In this document: positions 17,917-24,396 of the stretch, piece by piece
Position numbering within the stretch: the stretch's first letter is position 1
Layout of the letters: every line of letters begins with the position of its first letter
Source of the DNA: Actinomycetes bacterium
GTDB lineage: Bacteria > Actinomycetota > Acidimicrobiia > Acidimicrobiales > Palsa-688
DNA length: 39,567 bases
NCBI GenBank assembly: GCA_021838445.1
Contig: JAKCDU010000019.1
Span: forward strand, 27,504 to 67,070
Direction: 5' to 3'
Program-made: the position numbers and the translations under genes
Notes under the pieces: model-generated
What the model was told of the DNA's origin: nothing
What the model saw: the letters and a program-made list of their open reading frames with translations, nothing else
Databases searched by the model: none

Positions 17917-18698
17917 CGGCGGCCGCCGGCGCGCAGAGCCTCGAAGCGCTGCTCCCAGGCCTCGTGGCGGCGCCGGGAGTCCTGGATGAACGGGGAGCGC
18001 CCGATGGCCCAGATGAGGGCCCGATTGACCTGGTCCATGGGCGCCCGCAGCGGGCGGACGACATCGACGAACAGGACCACCCGGACGCCGTCGGTGTCAT
18101 TCCAGGCCCGGTGCTCGTAGCCGTCGTCGAAGAGCAGGCTCGAGCCTTCCCTCCAATGCGCCCGCTCCCCACCCACTTCGATACCGGCGGCGTCGGCCGG
18201 TTCGGGGACGGCGAGGGCGAGGTGGTAGCGGATCACGCCTCGCCACGGGCCCCGGTGCTCGGGTATGTGCTTGCCGGGCGAGAGGAGGGAGAAGAACGCC
18301 GTGGTGATGCCGGGGACGGAGTCGAGCAGGGCGGCCGTCGTCGGGCAGCGGGCGCAGTTGGCCTCGGAACGGAAGCCGTAGGCGAAGAAGAAGTAGGTCT
18401 TCCAGCCGTCGTCGTCGGTAATGGAGGCCTGGTCGATGGAGATGTCCTGGAAGTTGGGCAGCTCGTCGCGAAACGCCATCACCTCGTCGAGCTCGGCCCG
18501 GATGGATCGCCACTCGGCCTCGAGGCGGGGAACCCATTCGAAGGTGCCGGCCGGCAGGAAGGGCGTCGTCGGCACCAGCGAGGACCGGACCACCAGGCTC
18601 TCCAGCCCGTGCAGGATCCACGCCCCCGCCTCGTTGGCCAGGTCCACCGCCCGGTCGCGCCACGGACGGCCGGGTGACGAGGAAACAGGCGCCGTCAT
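17913..18698 (-). CDS. Aspartyl/asparaginyl beta-hydroxylase family dioxygenase (LpxO-like)
   Basis: 261 residues. The C-terminal half has the family core: SPGKHIPEHRGPWRGVIRYHLAL (about 141-163), WREGSSLLFDDGYEHRAWN (about 182-200) and RVVLFVDVVRPL. Likely iron ligands are His148 and His196, with the arginine in RVVL for 2-oxoglutarate. Members hydroxylate either protein Asp/Asn or, as LpxO, lipid A acyl chains. Translational coupling (ATGA) to the SPT-like gene favours a lipid substrate, for example the acyl chain or long-chain base of a sphingolipid; this is inference. A TAGCCT box (18713-18708) lies 9 nt before the ATG, so it may be transcribed separately from bioD, 81 bp upstream. Confidence 0.85.
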   Translation of the reverse strand: MTAPVSSSPGRPWRDRAVDLANEAGAWILHGLESLVVRSSLVPTTPFLPAGTFEWVPRLEAEWRSIRAELDEVMAFRDELPNFQDISIDQASITDDDGWKTYFFFAYGFRSEANCARCPTTAALLDSVPGITTAFFSLLSPGKHIPEHRGPWRGVIRYHLALAVPEPADAAGIEVGGERAHWREGSSLLFDDGYEHRAWNDTDGVRVVLFVDVVRPLRAPMDQVNRALIWAIGRSPFIQDSRRRHEAWEQRFEALRAGGRR

Positions 18699-18763
18699 GG
18701 TCCCGTCAGGCTAATACCCGGGCCGATGGGCGGCGGCCGGTCGGCGAGCGGCCGGTCGTCGGG

Positions 18764-18779
18764 GCGGCCTATCGGCCGC
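18764..18779 (-). terminator. Hairpin immediately after bioD
   Basis: GCGGCC, loop of 4, GGCCGC: a perfect 6-bp stem beginning one base past the bioD stop codon. It lacks a T-tract. It could separate the bioA-bioD message from the hydroxylase/SPT-like pair. Confidence 0.4.
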
Positions 18780-19421
18780 TCACCCCACGACCCGGCCGAG
18801 CAGTTGCTCCACGTCGGTCGTCACGTCCAGGCGGTCCACCTCCGACAGCCAGGCCAGGTTGCGGCGGTGCAGGTCGTCGGCCGGCTGGTAGCGGTTGAGA
18901 TGGACGATCACCCGGCGGGGACCGAGGGCGGCCACGCTGAGGCGCACCGCGTTGATGACCCCGAGGGACGCATCGGCGACCAGGACCACGGCGTCGGGGG
19001 CGAGCCGCTGGACCAGGTCGGCGTTCGATGCGTCGGCGCCGAGCGGTGAGGCCACCCCGCCGGCGCCCTCGACGAGGGCCAGGTCGCATCCCCGTCCCGG
19101 CCAGCTGCCCTCGACGAACGCGGCCAGTGCCTCCAGCGATGGCACCGGCCGACCGAGGGCGGCGGCGGCCATGGGCGGAGCCATCGGCGCGGCGTACCTC
19201 CACCCCTGCGGGCAGACCAGCTCCTCGGGCTCTCCGCTGGCCGCGGCCAGGACCTCCGAGTCGAGTGGGTGCTCGCCGGGCGAGTAGGACTGCAGCGGTT
19301 TGCGGGCGGCCACCCGCAGGCCCCGCCGGCGGCCCGCCGCCAGAACGGCGGCCCCCACCCACGTCTTGCCCACCTCGGTCCCCGTACCGGTGACCACGGC
19401 CAGGCGGGCCGGCCGGGTCAA
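18780..19421 (-). CDS. bioD: Dethiobiotin synthetase
   Basis: 213 residues. P-loop VTGTGTEVGKTW near the N-terminus, AARKPLQSYSPGEHPLDSEVLAAASG, and LALVEGAGGVASPL are classic BioD motifs. It closes the ureido ring of dethiobiotin from 7,8-diaminopelargonate, CO2 and ATP. The start is TTG 19421: it overlaps the bioA stop as TTGA, and the P-loop follows about 10 residues later as usual. The frame stays open upstream, but that stretch is bioA in another frame. The product is the substrate of BioB, encoded divergently. Confidence 0.94.
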   Translation of the reverse strand: MTRPARLAVVTGTGTEVGKTWVGAAVLAAGRRRGLRVAARKPLQSYSPGEHPLDSEVLAAASGEPEELVCPQGWRYAAPMAPPMAAAALGRPVPSLEALAAFVEGSWPGRGCDLALVEGAGGVASPLGADASNADLVQRLAPDAVVLVADASLGVINAVRLSVAALGPRRVIVHLNRYQPADDLHRRNLAWLSEVDRLDVTTDVEQLLGRVVG

Positions 19422-20710
19422 GGGTGCACCGTGTCGAGGGCAATGGCCAAGGCGCCCACCATGCGATCTATCTCCTCCGCGGTGGATGTCAGGATGGGCA
19501 TCAGCACCACCACGTCGCCGAGGGGGCGCAACAGGACCCCCGCCTCGACCGCCGCGGCGCACACCCGACGACCCCACCGCAGCCCGGGCCGGGGAGGGGC
19601 CAGCTCCACCCCGACCATCAGGCCGCACCGGCGCACTTCGCCCACGGCGGGGTGACCGACGACCCGGGCGTCCAGCAGTCGGCCCAGCTGCTCGGCGCGC
19701 GCCGACACGTGGTCGAGCACCTTCCACTCCTCGAACAGCGAGAGGTGACGGAGGGCTACCGCCGCCGCGAGAGCGTTTCCCCCGAAGGAGTGGCCGTGGT
19801 AGAGCGTCCGCTCCCCCAGGTCGTCCCCCTCGAACGCCGCGGCGACCGGGCCGGAGGCCACCGTGGCCGAGATCGGCAGGTAGCCGCCGGCCAGGCCCTT
19901 GCCGATGCACATGATGTCGGGGCGGACCCCGCCCAGCTGCGACGCGAACATGGCCCCGGTGCGCCCGAATCCCGTGGCCACCTCGTCGCAGATCACCAGC
20001 ACCCCGGCCCGCTGGGCCGCCGAGACCAGGGCGGCGACGTCCGGCGGGCGGGCCACGTACATTCCCGCTGCTCCCTGCACGACCGGCTCCAGCACCACCG
20101 CGGCCAAGCTCCCGGCGCGCTCGGCCAGTGCGGCCAAAGCCTGCTCCAGCCAGCCCGGATGGCGGTATCCCGGGGTCCGGACGGTGCCGGGAAACCGGAG
20201 AGGATCGAACAGGTCGGTGCCGAACCCTCCGTCGCCGAGGCTGAGCGAGCCGACGGTGTCGCCGTGGTAGGCGTCGCCGAGCACCAGGTAGCGGTCCCGG
20301 CCGCGTTCACCGCGGTTCCACCAGTACTGGAACGCCACCTTCAAGGCCTGCTCCACAGCGGCGGCGCCATCGGAGGCGAAGAGGAACCTGGCGTCGTCGA
20401 CGGGCACGACCGGCGCGAGGGCCTCGGCCAACTCCACCACCGCGGTGTTGCCGTGGCCGAGGAGGGTGCTGTGGGACACCCGGTCCAGCTGGTCGCGCAA
20501 CGCCCGGTCGAGCTCGGGTACCCGGTGGCCGAGGGTGTTCACCCACAGCGACGAGATGGCATCGAGGTACCGGCGCCCGTCGACGTCGATCAGCTCCCGG
20601 CCCTCGGCCCGCTCGACCATCACCGGCCGGTTGTCGGCGTAGGCCGCCATCTGGGTGAAGCCGTGCCACACCCGCCGGCGATCCCGTTCCACCCAAGCTG
20701 TCGCACTCAC
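19418..20710 (-). CDS. bioA: Adenosylmethionine-8-amino-7-oxononanoate aminotransferase
   Basis: 430 residues, normal for BioA. Substrate and PLP motifs include ISSLWVNTLGH, GDAYHGDTVGSLSLG, ICDEVATGFGRTG and CIGKGLAGGYLP, with the PLP lysine in the last. BioA converts 8-amino-7-oxononanoate to 7,8-diaminopelargonate using S-adenosylmethionine as amino donor. The GTG start at 20710 is 22 bp from the divergent bioB GTG. The stop overlaps the bioD start (TTGA), so the two are coupled. Confidence 0.95.
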   Translation of the reverse strand: MSATAWVERDRRRVWHGFTQMAAYADNRPVMVERAEGRELIDVDGRRYLDAISSLWVNTLGHRVPELDRALRDQLDRVSHSTLLGHGNTAVVELAEALAPVVPVDDARFLFASDGAAAVEQALKVAFQYWWNRGERGRDRYLVLGDAYHGDTVGSLSLGDGGFGTDLFDPLRFPGTVRTPGYRHPGWLEQALAALAERAGSLAAVVLEPVVQGAAGMYVARPPDVAALVSAAQRAGVLVICDEVATGFGRTGAMFASQLGGVRPDIMCIGKGLAGGYLPISATVASGPVAAAFEGDDLGERTLYHGHSFGGNALAAAVALRHLSLFEEWKVLDHVSARAEQLGRLLDARVVGHPAVGEVRRCGLMVGVELAPPRPGLRWGRRVCAAAVEAGVLLRPLGDVVVLMPILTSTAEEIDRMVGALAIALDTVHP

Positions 20711-20718
20711 GGGTCACG

Positions 20719-20725
20719 TACCATA
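20719..20725. promoter_or_regulatory. Bidirectional -10 element shared by bioA and bioB
   Basis: The heptamer TACCATA reads TACCAT on the plus strand (20719-20724, 8 nt before the bioB GTG) and TATGGT on the minus strand (20725-20720, 9 nt before the bioA GTG). Both fit TANNNT. The whole intergenic space is 22 bp, so RNA polymerase would have to choose a direction, and any repressor here would control both genes. Confidence 0.5.
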
Positions 20726-20732
20726 ACGGCCC

Positions 20733-21788
20733 GTGCCCCCCACCAAGACCGAGATCGCCACTTTCGCCGGTGGCCAGGCCAGTGCCGACGCTCCCCTGGA
20801 GTTGATCGGGACAGCCCGGCAGCGGCTGCTGACCGAGCATCAGCGCCTGCCCTCCGCCCTGCTCGCCGCCCTGGCCACCATCCCCGACGCCTACGTGCCG
20901 TCCCTGGCCTCCCTGGCTCACGAGGTGCGCCTGGCCTGGTGCGGAGACACCGTCGAGGTGGAGGGCATCCTGTCGGCCAAGACGGGGGGCTGCCCCGAGG
21001 ACTGCCACTTCTGCGCCCAGTCGTCCCGCTTCGACACGCCTGTACTGGCCACCCCCTTCCTCGACACCGAGGAGGTGCTCGAGGCGGCCCGCCAGACGGC
21101 CCAGCTCGGGGCCAGCGAGTTCTGCATCGTGCTGGCGGTGCGCGGCCCCGACGAGCGCACCATGCAGCGCCTCCTCGATCTGGTCCCGATCGTGGCCGCC
21201 GAGACGGGCCTCAATGTGGCCGTTTCGGCCGGCATCCTCACCGACGAGCAGGCCCGGAGGTTGGCCGAGGGCGGGGTGCACCGCTACAACCACAACCTCG
21301 AGACGGCCCGCTCCTTTTTCCCCCAGGTAGTCACCACCCACACCTGGCAGGAGCGCCGGGACACCTGTGAGCTGGTCCGGGCGGTGGGCATGGAGCTGTG
21401 CTGCGGGGTCCTTCTGGGCATGGGCGAGACCGACGCCCAGCGACTGGAGCTGATCGGCCAGCTCGCCGAGATCGAGCCCGACGAGGTCCCGGTCAACTTT
21501 CTCGATCCCCGCCCGGGGACCCCGCTCATGATCCGCAAGCCGGTCGGGGCGCTCGAGGCGCTCAGATGGATCGCCCTGTTCCGCCTCGGCCTGCCCGACG
21601 TCATCCTGCGCTACGCCGGCGGCCGCGAGATCACCCTCGGTGAGCTGCAGGCCCTCGGGCTGACCGGCGGTATCAACGCCTTGATCGTGGGCAACTACCT
21701 GACGACGCTCGGGCGCGCCCCCCAGGAGGATCTCACCATGCTGGCGGACCTGCGCATGCCTATCGGCGCTCTGTCCAAGGTGATCTGA
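20733..21788 (+). CDS. bioB: Biotin synthase (radical SAM)
   Basis: 351 residues. The radical-SAM cluster motif CPEDCHFCAQSSRF supplies three cysteines for the 4Fe-4S centre. The family stretches GGVHRYNHNLETARSFFP, GVLLGMGET and VNFLDPRPGTPL are present, as is the arginine-bearing ILRYAGGRE segment near the auxiliary cluster. BioB inserts sulfur into dethiobiotin. The GTG start lies next to the bidirectional promoter, and bsaP follows after 9 bp. That auxiliary gene suggests this BioB is of the actinobacterial type that depends on BsaP. Confidence 0.97.
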   Translation: MPPTKTEIATFAGGQASADAPLELIGTARQRLLTEHQRLPSALLAALATIPDAYVPSLASLAHEVRLAWCGDTVEVEGILSAKTGGCPEDCHFCAQSSRFDTPVLATPFLDTEEVLEAARQTAQLGASEFCIVLAVRGPDERTMQRLLDLVPIVAAETGLNVAVSAGILTDEQARRLAEGGVHRYNHNLETARSFFPQVVTTHTWQERRDTCELVRAVGMELCCGVLLGMGETDAQRLELIGQLAEIEPDEVPVNFLDPRPGTPLMIRKPVGALEALRWIALFRLGLPDVILRYAGGREITLGELQALGLTGGINALIVGNYLTTLGRAPQEDLTMLADLRMPIGALSKVI

Positions 21789-21797
21789 GACCCACCC

Positions 21798-22013
21798 GTG
21801 AGCTTCTGCAGCGGTTGCGGTCGCCACACCGACGAGTGTCCCCGCGGCGGCCAGTGCACCGGCCGGTTCGAGCCGCCCCGCTACTGCGGGAGCTGCGGCC
21901 GGCGGATGCGCGTCGTGGTCACCCCGTCGGGGTGGCGGGCCCGCTGCCGGGACCACGGCGAGGTGGCGGCCGGGCGGGCGCCGTCCACCCACCCCCCGCA
22001 GGAGCCGTCGTAG
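21798..22013 (+). CDS. bsaP: Biotin synthase auxiliary protein BsaP
   Basis: 71 residues, seven cysteines. The pattern [13 protein letters not shown] ... [30 protein letters not shown] matches the small protein encoded just downstream of bioB in mycobacteria (the Rv1590 type). That protein is described as needed for biotin synthase activity, probably in handling its iron-sulfur cluster. Position (9 bp after bioB, same strand) and sequence agree. The cysteine spacing suggests a metal or Fe-S site; that detail is inference. Confidence 0.85.
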   Translation: MSFCSGCGRHTDECPRGGQCTGRFEPPRYCGSCGRRMRVVVTPSGWRARCRDHGEVAAGRAPSTHPPQEPS

Positions 22014-22042
22014 AGGTCCATCGCTCCCCTTCGCCGCTCCGC

Positions 22043-23374
22043 TCAGCGCCCGGTGCGCGCGTTGACCAGGATCCGGGCGCCACGGTGGGGCACCAGGGTG
22101 ACGTGGCGGATGCGGGGCCGTTCCCCCCGCTGCGAGGTCCACACCAGGTCGGTGCGGCGCAGCACGGCGGCGAGCACCACCCGCATCTCGGTCGTCGCCA
22201 ACGACGCCCCCAGGCAGCGACGACTTCCGCCCCCGAACGGTAGCCACACGGAGGGGTCGGGCCGGCGCCCGACGAAGCGCTGCGGGTCGAAGCGGTCGGG
22301 TCGGGGGTAGGCGTCCGCCGAGCGGTGCACCAGGGCGATGGCCGGGTTCAAGAACGTGCCGGGCGGGACGGTGTGGTCACCGAGGCGGTAGCCCGACACC
22401 ACGACGCGAGCCACGTCGGCGATGACGGGACGGCAGCGCAGGGTCTCGGCGACGACCGCGTCGAGGTAGTCGAGGTTCCCTGAGCGCGCCGCGCCGGTGG
22501 CCCGCTCCAGCACGTCGCGGTGGCGTACCAGGCGCTCCAGGGTCCAGGCCAGGGCGGTGGCCGTGGTCTCGTGGCCGGCCAGCAGGAGGGTGCGCAACTG
22601 GTCCACCAGCTCATCCTCGGTCATCGCCGATCCGTCTTCGTCGCGGGCCCGGGCCAGCACCGCCAGGACATCGGGGCGGCGCTCCAGGTCCGGGTCACCG
22701 ACGGCCCGGCGAACCTCGTCGCGCAGCAGGCGGTCGGCCACGGTCCAACCGTCCCAGAAACTCCGCCACGGGCGGTGGGCGCGAAGGGACGGCACGGCGA
22801 ACTGGGCCATCTGCCACAGCGGGATGTCGCTCAGAACGAGCAGGGCCCGCCGCAGGGCACCCAGGCGGGCCGGATCGGTCACGCCGATCGCCGCCTGCAG
22901 GATGACCTCGAGGGTGATAGCCCTCATCCGGGGTAACGCCGGGAAGGTTCGACCCTCGGGCCACCGGCCGACGGCGGCACCGGCGATTTCCTCCATGCGA
23001 GGAACGAGGCGCTCGACGGCGGGCCGCTGCAGGGAGGCGGCCATCATCTTCCTGCGCCTGCGGTGCTCGTGCTCGTCGAGGACCAGGAGGGAGCTCGGGC
23101 CGAGGACGGCGCCGAGCATGGCGGCGTTGGCCTGCCCGGCGTGGAGCACGGTGTCGTCGCTGTGGAACACGCCCCGGATGTCGCCGGGGTCGGCCAGGTA
23201 GATGTAGTTCCCGAACGGCCCGAGGCGGACGGTGAAGCGGTCGCCGTAGCGACGCGCCCACACCGACTGCCATCGCGGGCCGGCCAGGAACAGGGGGATC
23301 TGGAGGGGCCACGGCAGTCGCGACCCGGGCGGCCACGACGCCGACGTCACCGGTCGGCCCAGGCCGGATGTCAC
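22043..23374 (-). CDS. Cytochrome P450
   Basis: 443 residues. All P450 hallmarks are visible: I-helix AGHETTATALAW, K-helix ETLRCRP, and the haem-binding loop FGGGSRRCLGASLA with the axial cysteine. An N-terminal region with QANAAMLGAVLGPSSLLVLDEHEHRRRRKMM resembles bacterial P450s of the mycobacterial CYP135/CYP138 type (from memory, not checked). Substrate unknown. Start GTG 23374 overlaps the PHP gene stop (GTGA); a second GTG at 23350 exists because this junction is duplicated (23346-23393). It is odd as the last gene behind a helicase and a PHP protein; no ferredoxin gene is adjacent. Confidence 0.92.
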   Translation of the reverse strand: MTSGLGRPVTSASWPPGSRLPWPLQIPLFLAGPRWQSVWARRYGDRFTVRLGPFGNYIYLADPGDIRGVFHSDDTVLHAGQANAAMLGAVLGPSSLLVLDEHEHRRRRKMMAASLQRPAVERLVPRMEEIAGAAVGRWPEGRTFPALPRMRAITLEVILQAAIGVTDPARLGALRRALLVLSDIPLWQMAQFAVPSLRAHRPWRSFWDGWTVADRLLRDEVRRAVGDPDLERRPDVLAVLARARDEDGSAMTEDELVDQLRTLLLAGHETTATALAWTLERLVRHRDVLERATGAARSGNLDYLDAVVAETLRCRPVIADVARVVVSGYRLGDHTVPPGTFLNPAIALVHRSADAYPRPDRFDPQRFVGRRPDPSVWLPFGGGSRRCLGASLATTEMRVVLAAVLRRTDLVWTSQRGERPRIRHVTLVPHRGARILVNARTGR

Positions 23375-23393
23375 CGGTCGGCCCAGGCCAGTA
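23346..23393. repeat. Direct repeat (24-bp period) across the PHP/P450 junction
   Basis: Twenty identical bases occur at 23346-23365 and again at 23370-23389. Each copy carries a GTGA sequence, so the duplication yields two candidate P450 starts, and VTSGLGRP / VTSASWPP appear as repeated N-terminal residues. Confidence 0.85.
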
Positions 23394-24396
23394 GCCGATC
23401 GACGTCCCAGCTGTTGACGATCCTCTCCACCGGCACCGAGGCCTCGGCGGCCTGCTCGCAGCCCATCCACAGCCACTCGAGCTGACCCGGGGCGTGGGCG
23501 TCGGTGTCGATGCTGAACAGGCATCCGGCGTCAACCGCCTGCACCAGCAGGTCGTGCGGTGGATCGCGCCGCTCCGGGCGGGAGTTGATCTCCACCGCGG
23601 TGCCCGTCGAGGCGCAGGCTTCGAAGACCGACCCGGCGTCGAACGTCGAGGGGAGGCGGCCCCGGCCCACGATCTTGCGCCCCGTGCAGTGCCCGAGGAT
23701 GTCGGTGTGGGGACTCTCTATGGCGGCGAGCATGCGACGGGTCATCGAGGCCTGATCCATCGACAGCTTGGAGTGGACGCTGGCGACCACCACGTCGAGG
23801 TCGGCGAGCAGGCCGACGTCCTGGTCCAGTCCGCCGTCCTCGAGGATGTCCACCTCGATGCCGGTGAGGATGCGGAACGGCGCCAACTCCTCGTTGAGGC
23901 GCGCCACGAGGTCCAGTTGGGCCACCAGACGGCCGGCGTCGAGCCCGTGGGCCACGGTGAGGCGGGGGCTGTGGTCGGTGAGGACCAGGTAGCGGTGGCC
24001 GAAGGCCATGGCCGCCTCGGCCATGGTCTTGACGTCGCTTCCCCCGTCGGACCAGTCGCTGTGACTGTGACAGTCCCCGATGAGCGCCTGCAGGTAGCCG
24101 TCGGCGGCCCCACTGGTTGCGGGCGGGGCCACCGACTCGAGCTCGGCCAGGTAGGCCGGTCGCCGTCCATCGAGGACCTCGGCGATCACCGCGGCCGTGC
24201 GCTCCCCGACCCCCTCGAGGTCGCGGAGGCGACCGGCTGCGTGCAGCGCGGGAAGCCGGCCGGGGTCCTGCTCCTCGGCGGCAGCCACCGCGTCGGCGGC
24301 GCGACGGAACGCCCGTACCCGGTAGCTGTCGGCGTGCTGGCGCTCGAGCAGGTAGGCGATGCGACGAAGTGCGCTCACCGCTTCGGGTTCACCCAT
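23371..24396 (-). CDS. PHP-domain metal-dependent hydrolase with N-terminal helix-hairpin-helix region (PolX C-terminal-like)
   Basis: 341 residues. The first 90 resemble the PolX/HhH DNA-binding region (YRVRAFRRAADAV, LRDLEGVGERTAAVIAEVL). The PHP domain has GDCHSHSDWSDGG, YLVLTDHSP, LTGIEVDIL, VVASVHSK, ILGHCTGR and FSIDTDAHAPG, supplying the usual trinuclear metal ligands. It resembles the C-terminal half of bacterial PolX without the polymerase domain, which suggests a nuclease or phosphoesterase in DNA repair. The ATG overlaps the lhr end by 8 nt (ATGGGTGA), and its own stop overlaps the P450 start. Confidence 0.87.
   Translation of the reverse strand: MGEPEAVSALRRIAYLLERQHADSYRVRAFRRAADAVAAAEEQDPGRLPALHAAGRLRDLEGVGERTAAVIAEVLDGRRPAYLAELESVAPPATSGAADGYLQALIGDCHSHSDWSDGGSDVKTMAEAAMAFGHRYLVLTDHSPRLTVAHGLDAGRLVAQLDLVARLNEELAPFRILTGIEVDILEDGGLDQDVGLLADLDVVVASVHSKLSMDQASMTRRMLAAIESPHTDILGHCTGRKIVGRGRLPSTFDAGSVFEACASTGTAVEINSRPERRDPPHDLLVQAVDAGCLFSIDTDAHAPGQLEWLWMGCEQAAEASVPVERIVNSWDVDRLLAWADR

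Noticed and set aside
20307-22247. 646-residue minus-strand frame opposite bioB and bsaP
   Set aside because: It covers bioB/bsaP antisense and bioA in a different frame; no domain seen.
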